From Phycisphaerales bacterium UBA5793 (lineage in GTDB: Bacteria > Planctomycetota > Phycisphaerae > Phycisphaerales > UBA5793), in NCBI GenBank assembly GCA_002418285.1, contig DIDT01000072.1:1-64000 (forward strand): a stretch of 64,000 nt of DNA, in the 5' to 3' direction. This document shows positions 34,189 through 42,740 of the stretch, one piece after another. A model generated the notes under the pieces. That model searched no databases. It was not told the DNA's origin and was given only the letters and a program-made list of their open reading frames with translations. Within the stretch, counting starts at the first letter, position 1, and every line of letters starts with the position of its first letter. The position numbers and the translations under genes are program-made.

Positions 34189-36447
34189 CTAAAGAGCGTG
34201 AAGTCCACCCAGAATAATGAGCACCACCATGCCCGTGCCCACGAGCATGGCCACCACCCCCACCACGATCGCCACGACCCGCTGCCAGTGCGGCGCGGGA
34301 GTTGTGCGGAACTTGTCCAGCCGGTTCCGCTCCACGAGGTGGGCGTATTCGGCGGATCGTTCGTGCTTCATTTCCTCCTCGGGCACCCTGCCAGTGAAGA
34401 TGACGTCGTCGACCGGGAATTTCTCCAGCCGCAGGTGAGCGTTGAAGAAGTGGATGGTGAAGATGAAACCGACCGCGAGCAGCGCCTCGTAGCCGTGGAC
34501 GACCATGGCGATATTGAAGGCCCACCCCGGCAGCCAGTTGGCGGCCGTCTCGGGGAACCAGAGCAGCAGCCCCGAGCCGCCGATGATGAATGTGCCGACG
34601 ATCTCGGCCCAGTAGTCGAACTTCTCCCAGTAAGTCCAGCGACCAAAAGCCGGCTTGCCGCGACCGGTAATAAACCAGCGCCACATGCCGAAGCAGTCTT
34701 TGACGTCCTTCCATCGCGGGAAGAGCGAGTGCGGCCCGAAGAGCCAGCCGAGAACTGTTTTGGTCGGCCCCAACGGAGTGGACCTGGCCTGCTCGGCCAC
34801 CTCGCGCCCGGCGCGGATGGTCCCGACGACGTGCAGGACGAAGTTGAAGATCAGCATGATCGCGAAGAAGCGGTGCCAGTTGCCAGCCGCGTCCACGCCG
34901 CCGAAGATGTCGGCGATGGTGAGCGCCCACGGACGGTCAGAGAAGAACAGCGGGATACCGGTAAACGTGAGGCCAAAGAAGCTGATGATGACCAGAATAT
35001 GATTCACGCGGTTGATGCGTGTGAAGCGGCGAATCGCTACCCCATGGCGATGATCCGGTCGCGGACCGTTGCGTTTGCGCTCGATTGACATGCGGATGAA
35101 CCACAGAATCGAGTGCAGGCCAAAGAACCCGAACGCAGCGGAAATGACAATGAGGAAGTACAGCCACACACCGTGGAGCAGCGGATATCGCGCGCCGTCT
35201 CGATAGTCGGCATGCGGATCGAACTGCGCGAAACTGGGTGATGCGTTCGGATGGCATTTGGCGCAGACCTGGACACGATGCTCCCCGTGTAGAGCGGAAT
35301 CCGGATCGGCGATGGGCCGGATGTCGTGCGCGCCGTGGCAGTCGCTGCACCGGGCGGCGCGCATCGAACCAAGGCGAGTGACCTGGCCGTGGTAACTGGC
35401 GCGGTAGGTTTCATAGAACGTCGCCCGCCTGGTGCCAGACATGCTCGGATCATCGTGGCATTGGCCGCATTCGTTGACGATGTCGAGCATGAATGACGGC
35501 ACATCGGTGCGCGTGATGCTGTGGGCGGTGTGGCAATCGGTGCAGACGGGCGCCTTGTGGCTGTTCTCGTTGCCGTCGGCGAGAACCTGCGCGTGGACGC
35601 TCTTGGCGTAGGTCTCACTGATGCCGACGTGGCAGCGACCGCAGGTTGTCGGTACGTTAACGCGATTGACCAGGGCCCGCTCATCGGCGGCGGGGTGTAT
35701 CTCATGCGAGCCGTGGCAGTCGGCACAGGTCGCGGCGACAACCAAGCCGCCCTGTGTAACCAGTTGGCCGTGGACGCTATCCAGATAGGCCCCAACCAGT
35801 GCCTCACCGCCGCCCTCGACGGAAGGATTCGTCGCATGCTGCTTGTGGCAGCCGCCGCAGGTGGCGACGATGTTGATCGGATAAGTTTTTGAGTTCCGAT
35901 CTCGAGGCGGGAGGATGTCGTGTCCGCCGTGACAGGTGGCGCACCGGGGCGTGGGACCATTCCCGGCACCGGGTTTCTCGGCGTGCACGCCGCGCAGGAA
36001 GGCCGCGGCTTCTGAGGTGTGGCACGACGATGTCGTGCACGAAGCCGGTCGAAGCTCCTGGCCGTGCGGTAGTTCGGTCGCGTCCACGTGACACTGCACG
36101 CACGTCAGCGTGGAGTGCTCGGGAAAAGGCATCTGCTCAGCGGAAAGGAACAGGCCTGGTCGGGTGGGAGGTTCATCAGGTCCGGGGAGATTGTCGCGAT
36201 CAGCCTGCCCGATCATCGAGCGTCGCTCGAAAGGATCGAGGGTTGCGATATGCGCCTGCCCGTGGCAGTTCAGGCAGCGGCGATTGTCGGCGGGGATTGG
36301 AGCCGGTGCTGGCTGTGCGCAAACGGCTCCAACGGCGCACATCCAGACGCTTAAGCAAACCAGAAACACAACGGTGCGGGAATCCAAACGAGACTTCGAC
36401 CGCTCAGCGCGGCAGCGCTTTTCGATCTTGTTTCTCAACGCGTTCAC
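34189..36447 (-). CDS. Fusion: 11-haem cytochrome c with C-terminal b-type membrane domain
   Basis: 752 residues. A signal peptide (about 25-45) is followed by ten CXXCH and one CTTSSCH in residues 55-420. A five- or six-helix membrane domain follows from about 445 to the end, with His-rich helices (NHILVIISFFGLTFTG, NWHRFFAIMLIFNFVLHVVG, HGYEALLAVGFIFTIHFFNAH). These resemble dihaem b561/FdnI-type subunits. The layout parallels CbcL of Geobacter, a quinol-linked multihaem b/c protein. It probably links the quinone pool with the haem chain. The start is GTG 36447, 12 bases after the previous stop. Confidence 0.9.
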   Translation of the reverse strand: MNALRNKIEKRCRAERSKSRLDSRTVVFLVCLSVWMCAVGAVCAQPAPAPIPADNRRCLNCHGQAHIATLDPFERRSMIGQADRDNLPGPDEPPTRPGLFLSAEQMPFPEHSTLTCVQCHVDATELPHGQELRPASCTTSSCHTSEAAAFLRGVHAEKPGAGNGPTPRCATCHGGHDILPPRDRNSKTYPINIVATCGGCHKQHATNPSVEGGGEALVGAYLDSVHGQLVTQGGLVVAATCADCHGSHEIHPAADERALVNRVNVPTTCGRCHVGISETYAKSVHAQVLADGNENSHKAPVCTDCHTAHSITRTDVPSFMLDIVNECGQCHDDPSMSGTRRATFYETYRASYHGQVTRLGSMRAARCSDCHGAHDIRPIADPDSALHGEHRVQVCAKCHPNASPSFAQFDPHADYRDGARYPLLHGVWLYFLIVISAAFGFFGLHSILWFIRMSIERKRNGPRPDHRHGVAIRRFTRINRVNHILVIISFFGLTFTGIPLFFSDRPWALTIADIFGGVDAAGNWHRFFAIMLIFNFVLHVVGTIRAGREVAEQARSTPLGPTKTVLGWLFGPHSLFPRWKDVKDCFGMWRWFITGRGKPAFGRWTYWEKFDYWAEIVGTFIIGGSGLLLWFPETAANWLPGWAFNIAMVVHGYEALLAVGFIFTIHFFNAHLRLEKFPVDDVIFTGRVPEEEMKHERSAEYAHLVERNRLDKFRTTPAPHWQRVVAIVVGVVAMLVGTGMVVLIILGGLHAL

Positions 36448-36459
36448 AATTCACCCGCC

Positions 36460-38118
36460 TCACGACCCGTGCTCCCGGTCGAGGAAAGAAGACTTGTAGT
36501 ACACCAGCAACCCTGAGAAGATCAGCAGCAACACGACTGCCGCTGAGCCGACAATGGTCTGCTCGCGCTGCTGTCGCCGCAAGCGCTCAATAAGTTCGTG
36601 GGTGGCCTGGATTCGATCCACACCATCACGAATCTCAGTTGCAAAGTTATTGATTTCCCGCATGTTGAAGCTGTGAAAGACCTGCCGCAGGCGTGAATTA
36701 ACTTCCGCGGCGTTGTGCTGCGCCTGCTCGAGGGAGAGATTGCGATAGCCCCACTCGGACAGATCCGTGCTCAGCTTCGTCGAGAGGTCGACCTGCTCTT
36801 CCGTCTTGATGAGGATGTCCTTGATCCGCTTGACAGACTCCATCGTCGCCGCGCGATGGCAGGGCGAGCAGCGCCCGCCCTCGGCCCGCGATCGGGTATC
36901 GATGATGTCAGGCGAAGGCTGGGTGATCTTGTGACTGCCTTGGCCGTGGCAGTAGAGACAGGTCGGATCGCCAAAGTCACCGTGCGGGCTGCCCAGATGC
37001 TTTTCTTTGATGTCCGCGTGGCATTTGCCGCAGAAGTAGGACACGGCCCGACCTCGCGTCTCGCTCACAAACTCGCGCTCGTTGAGGTAAGTCACCAGGA
37101 AGTCGGTCTGGCGTTCGAGGTGTGCCGCCCGCTTGAAGGCTTCATCCGACTCGAACTGGTCGCGCCGCAGCGCCGCATTGCCGCCGTGGCAGCCGTCGCA
37201 GCCGACATTGGCGGCGTAGTGCACGCTGTGCTTCCACTCGAGTTCGACGATCTCACCCGAACGACCGGAAAGATTCATGTGGCACTGGACGCAGTTGTTC
37301 TTGGCGTAGGGATCTTCGCCGTAGCCTTCAGCCTGCTCGGGCGTCGCGCCCGGTTCAGCCGGCGGATTGGCGTTCGCTCTCGCTGCGTGGAGGACGATGG
37401 CGCTCAAGCCCGCCAACAGCCACAGGCTGTGGTGCTTCACTCCGTCGTTGAGCGGTTTGTGAGGGATCCCTATTGGATCCTCGGTGTGCGTGGGTGGCCC
37501 ACCGTTCTCGCGATACAAGACCTTTCGGATCGCGCGCCGCTCGTGCGCCACGAGCACATAGAACACGACGATGGCGATGGCGGTGAAGATGAAGAACATC
37601 GGATGATGTCCAAAGTACTCACTGATTGGAGCAAGGTGTTCGCCTTCGGCCGTCATCGTCTCGGGCCACCCTCCCCAGAAGGTGAAGATGATGGCCAATG
37701 CTGCGACCATTGTGACCGCGATGCGATAGAACCAATTCGGCCTGGTGCGGGCCCGCAGCCCGCGATACCAGAAGGGAAGCAGCACGATCACGATGATCAC
37801 GGGCCCCTGGCTCAGCACACCCCACGTCTTGCCACTCAGACCAAGCAGCGTGGTCGGCCAGACGCGCAAGTACTGGTACACGGCGAGGAAGTACCATTCC
37901 GGCTTGATCCCTACGGGGGTCGAGCCGTGCGGGTTGGCTGGCTGCTCCTCGTGCGCCAGGCCGTGCAGACCGAGCATGTCCAGCAGCACGGGGAGCGTGA
38001 CCAGGAACATGATGATCGCCAGGCAGATGAGTACTGACACGGTCATCTTGATGATCTCATTGGGCCAGAACGGCTCCAACTGATCCGGCTCGTATTGCTC
38101 ACGGTAGTCGACGCCCAT
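36460..38118 (-). CDS. Fusion: cytochrome b subunit-IV-type domain with pentahaem cytochrome c
   Basis: 552 residues. Residues 1-200 match the C-terminal part of cytochrome b / subunit IV: three or four helices and the quinol-site motif PVGIKPEWYFLAVYQYLRV (PEWY). A further helix near 230-245 leads to an exported domain with five CXXCH (CVQCH, CDGCH, CGKCH, CLYCH, CSPCH). A long helical, coiled-coil-like stretch (~425-520) and a final helix follow. In b6f the acceptor is a separate cytochrome f; here a pentahaem domain is fused instead. GGAAGGA lies before ATG 38118. Partner of the b6-like gene just upstream. Confidence 0.92.
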   Translation of the reverse strand: MGVDYREQYEPDQLEPFWPNEIIKMTVSVLICLAIIMFLVTLPVLLDMLGLHGLAHEEQPANPHGSTPVGIKPEWYFLAVYQYLRVWPTTLLGLSGKTWGVLSQGPVIIVIVLLPFWYRGLRARTRPNWFYRIAVTMVAALAIIFTFWGGWPETMTAEGEHLAPISEYFGHHPMFFIFTAIAIVVFYVLVAHERRAIRKVLYRENGGPPTHTEDPIGIPHKPLNDGVKHHSLWLLAGLSAIVLHAARANANPPAEPGATPEQAEGYGEDPYAKNNCVQCHMNLSGRSGEIVELEWKHSVHYAANVGCDGCHGGNAALRRDQFESDEAFKRAAHLERQTDFLVTYLNEREFVSETRGRAVSYFCGKCHADIKEKHLGSPHGDFGDPTCLYCHGQGSHKITQPSPDIIDTRSRAEGGRCSPCHRAATMESVKRIKDILIKTEEQVDLSTKLSTDLSEWGYRNLSLEQAQHNAAEVNSRLRQVFHSFNMREINNFATEIRDGVDRIQATHELIERLRRQQREQTIVGSAAVVLLLIFSGLLVYYKSSFLDREHGS

Positions 38119-38142
38119 CGGCGTGTCCTTCCCTTGACCGCC

Positions 38143-38802
38143 TCAAAGCGGCTTGGAGATGCCCGTCCGGCGGATCATGACAAAGTGCAGTCCCATGAAT
38201 GAACTGATGATCGCCGGCAGAATCCAGATGTGCAACGAGAAGAAGAACCCCAACGTCTCCCCGCTGATCGCCTTGCCTCGCCGCACCCACTCCACGATGT
38301 CCTGGCCGAGGTAGGGAACGGCGCTGGGGATCTCCGTCCCCACTTTCGCGCCCCAGTAGCTCAGCTGGGTCCACGGCAGGAGGTAGCCGGTGAAGGCCAT
38401 CATGGTCGTCAGGAGGAGGAGAAACACGCCGCTGACCCAGTGCAGTTCGCGCGGCGCTCGGTAAATCTTGTAGTAGGCGATGCGGGCCATGTGCATGAGC
38501 ACGAGGGTGATCATCAGGTTGGCCGCCACCGCATGGATACGCTGCACCAGCCAGCCCATGGTCACATTTGACTTGATGAAGGTCACGCTGTCCCACGCGG
38601 CATCGGGATGCGGCTTGTAGTACATGAGCAGCAGCATGCCGGTAAAGACTTGCACGAGGAAGGTAAAGAACGCCAGGCCACCGAAGCAGCCCGCCCACGA
38701 AAGCGTGCGCGGCACCCACTTCTTCGTGACGTTTTTTTCCAACTCCGGCGTCACATCGAAGCGTTCGTCAATCCAGCCGTAGATTGCTTGAATAACCCGC
38801 AT
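38143..38802 (-). CDS. Cytochrome b6-type protein (N-terminal cytochrome b)
   Basis: 219 residues, the size of cytochrome b6, with four helices. Four haem ligands are visible: His pairs in IHAVAANLMITLVLMH and HIWILPAIISSFMGLH. GCFGGLAFFTFLVQVFTG has a Cys aligning with the b6 Cys that binds the extra haem c-n covalently. The end MIRRTGISKPL also copies b6. It forms the quinone-cycling core with the Rieske and subunit-IV proteins. Two starts are possible: ATG 38802 (MRVIQAIYGW, as in b6) or GTG 38814 overlapping the Rieske stop. Confidence 0.93.
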   Translation of the reverse strand: MRVIQAIYGWIDERFDVTPELEKNVTKKWVPRTLSWAGCFGGLAFFTFLVQVFTGMLLLMYYKPHPDAAWDSVTFIKSNVTMGWLVQRIHAVAANLMITLVLMHMARIAYYKIYRAPRELHWVSGVFLLLLTTMMAFTGYLLPWTQLSYWGAKVGTEIPSAVPYLGQDIVEWVRRGKAISGETLGFFFSLHIWILPAIISSFMGLHFVMIRRTGISKPL

Positions 38803-38810
38803 GTCCCGCC

Positions 38811-39269
38811 TCACGATATGATGAGTGTCCCGTTCTTGACTTCGAATGGCACTTCACGCAGCGGCGTGCTCACGGGCCCGCTCACGACCTTGCCCTCGCC
38901 ACTGAACACGGCGCCGTGGCAGGGACAGTGGAAGTTTCCGTGCGCCGTATCCCACACGACGTTGCATCCCAAGTGCGTGCATGAGGCGTTGAAAACGCGC
39001 GGGCCGTCCTCCGCCATGACGACGATGACCTGCTGACCCTGGAAATCGGCGTAGTAGGCCTGGCCAACCGTCAGTCGTTCGAGTTCGATCTCGACGGGCT
39101 TGGATTCGCCGACACGCATGGGGAGCTTGAGAAACGCCACGATCGGATACACCACCGTTCCGACGGTGATCGCGGCTGCACCGCCGATACACATCTGGCA
39201 GAATCGCCGCCGACCGTTGCTGACCGGTTCGTGCGAATGATCATGTTCGTGTTCATGCGCCATCGTCAT
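38811..39269 (-). CDS. Rieske [2Fe-2S] protein of the cytochrome b complex
   Basis: 152 residues. A His-rich N-terminus (HEHEHDHSHEP) precedes RRRFCQMCIGG and a membrane helix (~31-50). The cluster motifs are CTHLGC and CPCHG, each with one Cys and one His ligand. The protein takes electrons from quinol at the cytochrome b site. Its ATG overlaps the stop of the upstream TPR gene (TAATG); ATG 39263 is an alternative. The His-rich start is unusual and could bind metal. Confidence 0.95.
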   Translation of the reverse strand: MTMAHEHEHDHSHEPVSNGRRRFCQMCIGGAAAITVGTVVYPIVAFLKLPMRVGESKPVEIELERLTVGQAYYADFQGQQVIVVMAEDGPRVFNASCTHLGCNVVWDTAHGNFHCPCHGAVFSGEGKVVSGPVSTPLREVPFEVKNGTLIIS

Positions 39270-40294
39270 TACTCCGCGCTCTGCCGTTCCAACAGCAGTT
39301 CTGCCGCCCTTTTGAAACTCGCAGCCGCGTCCGGCATCTTTTCGCGCTGTTCGTAGATCAGCCCAAGCAGGTAGTGTGCCCGGGGCTGCGACGGATCCCG
39401 ATCGAGCACCTCATGCACGAGTCGCTCCGCTTCGGTCAGTTCATCGCCGCCTCGCACCGTCATGACGTAGGCGATGCCGAGCGTGGCTTCAACGATGTTC
39501 GGGTTCTGCGCGAGCACCGCACGGAACTGTTTCTCCGCATCTGCGATTCGGTGGCGCTTCAGATTGAGTCGGCCCAGGCCAAGGCGCGCCTCGATGCTCT
39601 CGGGCCAGAGAGTCAGCGCTTCGTGGTACTTCTCATCGGCCATCTCGTCGAGGCCGCGCCGCCCCAGTTGACGCGCCAGTTGCGCAATGCGATTGGCGCG
39701 AATCTGGTCTTCAGTTAACGCGTTTTCAGTGACGGGATGCAACGTCTCGTCGAATCGCTCGGGACTCAGTCGCCCGAGGCCGACGAGCAGCGCATCGGTG
39801 AGGACATCGTCGAAGCGCGGCATCATTCCCGCCATGCTGTAGATGATCTTGCCATCTTTGCCCACCACCACGACCGTGGGCATGACGCTCACGCGATAGG
39901 CCTCGAACGCTTTGCGATCCGGATCGTGCAGGATCAATCCGGCAAGACCCAGCGATTCGGCCTGGGTCTTGAGATCCAGGCGCGAGGCGTTCTGCGCCAC
40001 GATCAGGATGGGTGTAATTGCATCTCCCGCGAGGCGGGGATCGTCGAGGATGCGATTGACTTCCGCGCAGCCTTCGCGCGTGGGCTGGTGGTAGAGTTCG
40101 CCGAAGATCAGAACATAGGGTCGATCCTTGACGCGCGCGGGATCAAAGGCGTTGCCGTCGAGGTCAGAGAGGGCCAGCGCAGGCGCTTCCGAGCCGCGTG
40201 GCGGAATTGCCGCCCGAGCGCCCGACGTCAGGCACACACATGCAACCAGGATTGCGCAATCAACAACACGTGACGCGGCAAGGCGGAGTCTCAT
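39269..40294 (-). CDS. Exported thioredoxin-fold protein with TPR domain
   Basis: 341 residues. Signal peptide (~1-28), then a TlpA-like fold: APALALSDLDGNAFDPA, IFGELYHQPTREG at the place of CXXC, and VMPTVVVVGKDGK with cis-Pro. No CXXC is present, so thiol-disulfide exchange is unlikely. The C-terminal half has four or more TPR-type helix pairs (YHEALTLWPESIEARLGLGR, AHYLLGLIYEQREKMPDAAA). Paralogue of the 28549-29550 gene. Overlaps its neighbours on both sides (ATGA and TAATG), so it belongs to the operon. Possible assembly factor for cytochrome maturation; inferred. Confidence 0.85.
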   Translation of the reverse strand: MRLRLAASRVVDCAILVACVCLTSGARAAIPPRGSEAPALALSDLDGNAFDPARVKDRPYVLIFGELYHQPTREGCAEVNRILDDPRLAGDAITPILIVAQNASRLDLKTQAESLGLAGLILHDPDRKAFEAYRVSVMPTVVVVGKDGKIIYSMAGMMPRFDDVLTDALLVGLGRLSPERFDETLHPVTENALTEDQIRANRIAQLARQLGRRGLDEMADEKYHEALTLWPESIEARLGLGRLNLKRHRIADAEKQFRAVLAQNPNIVEATLGIAYVMTVRGGDELTEAERLVHEVLDRDPSQPRAHYLLGLIYEQREKMPDAAASFKRAAELLLERQSAE

Positions 40295-41676
40295 GGACCG
40301 CCTCCCTTCGACGGATTTGTTTGCGGTGGATTCTGCAGTTCGCCACGGGCGTACGAGCGCTCAACATGGCAACCCGGCGCGCAACGCCCGCCGTCGGGCA
40401 GCGCCTCGAAGTTGATCTCAAGCATCCATCCGCTGGTTCCAAACGGCACCGCCTCACGAATGTGGAACGGTCGCTTGGATGCGTGCACTTCATGGCACGC
40501 CCGGCAGGTGCGTCCCTTTTCCTGATCCACATGCAGGTTGTGCAGATTGGCGTCACCGTCGCGGAATCGGGTCACGCCGATGCCTGACTTACTTGTCACC
40601 ATCTCGGGCAGGTGGCACGTAAAGCACAGCGCGTAGCGATTGATGTCGAATGGAGCGTAAAACTCCGGTGGATAGGGCTTGACCAACAGGTTGGCATTGG
40701 CGCTCTCGTGCGGCTGATGGCACGACGAGCATGAACCGGCCCGGATGGGTCCATGGTGATCCGGCGAATCGTGAAGCAGCAGCGCCATATTGGTCAGGAC
40801 TCGACCGCTGTCGGTTGTAATGGGCTTGTCGTGGCAGGACAGGCATGTATCAGGCTCGGGCTTTTTCTGAAGATTCGGCAGCATTGAAGAGTGCGGCGAA
40901 TGGCATCCGGTGCAGCCGTTGGCCTGGTGGACCGCGCCATGCACGACGGCAGCGGAATTGATGGAATCCATCAGCTTGTCATGGCAGGTGGCGCAGAGTT
41001 CATCCGTCGGAGCTCGAAGCATGTACTGGTTCGGCGACTGGTGCGGATTGTGGCAAGTCGTGCAACCCTGCTGCATGGCTTCGTGCACATGCAGTCCCAT
41101 GCCACTCTGCTCGACTTCCGCGTGACAGTCCGCGCACAACTCGTTCGTGTTCTTGACGAGCAGGTTCGGCTTCCACGCCGAGTGCGGCTCATGGCAGAGA
41201 ATGCATGCACCGGCCGCGACGGGGCCATGCACGTGCTCATCAGGTTTCTCCTCATGCGTATGGCAGCTCAGGCACAGACCCTTGGTCGGGTCGGCGACGA
41301 GCATCATGCGGTATTCCGAGCCGTGCGGATCATGACAACCCGTGCACTGCCCGTTAGCCACGGGTCCGTGCACCACGGTTCGATGCTCCATGAGGTGGCA
41401 GGTGGAGCAGAGCTGGTCCTGCTTGATGGTCTTGAATCGGTGTTCGCGGGGCTCCTCATACTGGTGGCAAGCCTCGCATTTTTGCTGAGCCACCGGACCA
41501 TGTACGAATTTGTGGTCGAGTTTGGCGGCATGGCAACCTTCGTTGGCACAGCCCTCCACTGCCGCCGTGGGCTTGGGCAGGGGCGGGACATCGCCCGCCT
41601 GACATTGTCGAATGGGACCCGGACCGAAAAGACCGACAGCCGCTGCCACTACCGACAAACGGCTCCATGAATACAT
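40291..41676 (-). CDS. Exported 15-haem cytochrome c, first gene of the haem operon
   Basis: 461 residues. Signal peptide MYSWSRLSVVAAAVGLFG and following. Fifteen motifs: CANEGCH (CX4CH) first, 13 CXXCH, CAPGCH (CX3CH) last, the same layout as the 29591 and 31030 products. Doubled-CXXCH spacing runs through the protein. The start is uncertain: ATG 41676 gives a proper signal peptide and lies ~41 bases after the predicted sigma54 start, but no ribosome binding site is seen. ATG 41709 and GTG 41814 are in frame; the last lies upstream of the promoter. The stop overlaps the next gene (ATGA). Confidence 0.9.
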   Translation of the reverse strand: MYSWSRLSVVAAAVGLFGPGPIRQCQAGDVPPLPKPTAAVEGCANEGCHAAKLDHKFVHGPVAQQKCEACHQYEEPREHRFKTIKQDQLCSTCHLMEHRTVVHGPVANGQCTGCHDPHGSEYRMMLVADPTKGLCLSCHTHEEKPDEHVHGPVAAGACILCHEPHSAWKPNLLVKNTNELCADCHAEVEQSGMGLHVHEAMQQGCTTCHNPHQSPNQYMLRAPTDELCATCHDKLMDSINSAAVVHGAVHQANGCTGCHSPHSSMLPNLQKKPEPDTCLSCHDKPITTDSGRVLTNMALLLHDSPDHHGPIRAGSCSSCHQPHESANANLLVKPYPPEFYAPFDINRYALCFTCHLPEMVTSKSGIGVTRFRDGDANLHNLHVDQEKGRTCRACHEVHASKRPFHIREAVPFGTSGWMLEINFEALPDGGRCAPGCHVERSYARGELQNPPQTNPSKGGGP

Positions 41677-41727
41677 GATTTCGCAGTGTTTCGACAATGC
41701 AGCCTCCATGGCACCCGCATTTCTCCA

Positions 41728-41743
41728 TGCACGTCCCGTGCCG
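41728..41743 (-). promoter_or_regulatory. Sigma54 -24/-12 promoter of the haem operon
   Basis: On the minus strand the sequence is CGGCACGGGACGTGCA. GG (41741-41742) and GC (41729-41730) are separated by exactly 10 bases, as sigma54 requires; consensus is TGGCACGN4TTGCW. Predicted start near 41717. Confidence 0.65.
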
Positions 41744-41930
41744 CGCAAACCAAGCAGTTCACCCCGCTTTCCAATCCTGAAAACCCGCATTGCAACCCGC
41801 GGAAGCTCCACCACCGCACGAGACGAGTGTTGTTTTCCTGATTTTGAGAAAGGTTCACGGACCCGGTTCCCAATTACGGAATTTCAGAGCCGGAAATCGA
41901 AGCATCCTCGTATTGGCCGCCCCTGCGCCG

Positions 41931-41946
41931 TGGTATGGGACTTGCA
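41931..41946 (+). promoter_or_regulatory. Sigma54 -24/-12 promoter of the NTF2-like gene
   Basis: TGGTATGGGACTTGCA: GG (41932-41933), 10 bases, GC (41944-41945). Predicted start near 41957, with the GGAG ribosome binding site at 41968-41971 and ATG at 41980. Confidence 0.6.
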
Positions 41947-41979
41947 ACAATCAGACCAACCACAAACGGAGTCCTTCTC

Positions 41980-42597
41980 ATGAAACAGTTGCTCGCCCTG
42001 CTCGCACTCACCCTCTTTGTCGCTGCCCCAAACCTCGGTTCGGCAGTTCCACAGCAGCCGCCGGAAGGCCATCCCGCCATCCCCGAGACGCCGCCGAGCC
42101 ATCCCAACGTTCCCACCACCAAGCCGCAGCCGCTGCCGGAGCAGCAGGAGGCGCTGCCCGAGTACGTGCTTTCGGTGGAGGCGATCGTCAACGCAGCGTT
42201 TGAGACGATTTCCGGACCCAAGGGCGAGGCGCGCAACTGGGACAAGTATCGCGAACTCTTCTTCCCTGAGGCGCGGATGTACAGCACACGGGTCATGCAC
42301 ACTTCGTCGATCGTCAATGGCCTGAGCGTGGAGGATTTCATCGCGGCGGAGAGCAAATACCTCCAGAGTTCGGGTTACTTTGAGACGCCGATCAACATGA
42401 AGATCGAGCAGTTCAGCAACATCGCCCAAGTCCGCAGCGTCTACGAAGCACGCCGAGGTTCGAAGGATGCACCGCCCTACCTCAGGGGCATCTACAGCAT
42501 TCAACTCGTCAAAACCGGCGGGCGCTGGTGGATCCTCAACATGCTCTGGCAGACTGAAGATCCGACGAACCCCATCCCCGATGAATTCCTGAAGTAG
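41980..42597 (+). CDS. Exported NTF2/SnoaL-like protein
   Basis: 205 residues. Signal peptide (~1-22), then a Pro-rich linker (residues ~24-58). The remaining ~145 residues have the pattern of an NTF2-like cone: VEAIVNAAFETISGP, WDKYRELFFPEARM, IYSIQLVKTGGRWWILNMLW. Such folds bind small molecules or act as enzymes; none is indicated here. GGAG is 8 bases before ATG 41980. A sigma54-type promoter precedes it, and it is divergent from the haem operon. Confidence 0.75.
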   Translation: MKQLLALLALTLFVAAPNLGSAVPQQPPEGHPAIPETPPSHPNVPTTKPQPLPEQQEALPEYVLSVEAIVNAAFETISGPKGEARNWDKYRELFFPEARMYSTRVMHTSSIVNGLSVEDFIAAESKYLQSSGYFETPINMKIEQFSNIAQVRSVYEARRGSKDAPPYLRGIYSIQLVKTGGRWWILNMLWQTEDPTNPIPDEFLK

Positions 42598-42644
42598 CGA
42601 CTACGCAACAACTTACCCAATCCATCTCCTCTTCGCACCTCGCG

Positions 42645-42673
42645 CCGGCCCTCCCGACTTTCGGGTGGGCCGG
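42645..42673 (+). terminator. Long hairpin after the NTF2-like gene
   Basis: ccggccc (42645-42651) pairs with gggccgg (42667-42673) and cccga with tcggg inside, one mismatch between. No T-run follows. Confidence 0.5.
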
Positions 42674-42740
42674 TCGAGTACAATTCGCCGTTCCGTCACG
42701 CCCGGAGCCCGACTGGGCCTGTCTCAACGTGCGAGGTTCG

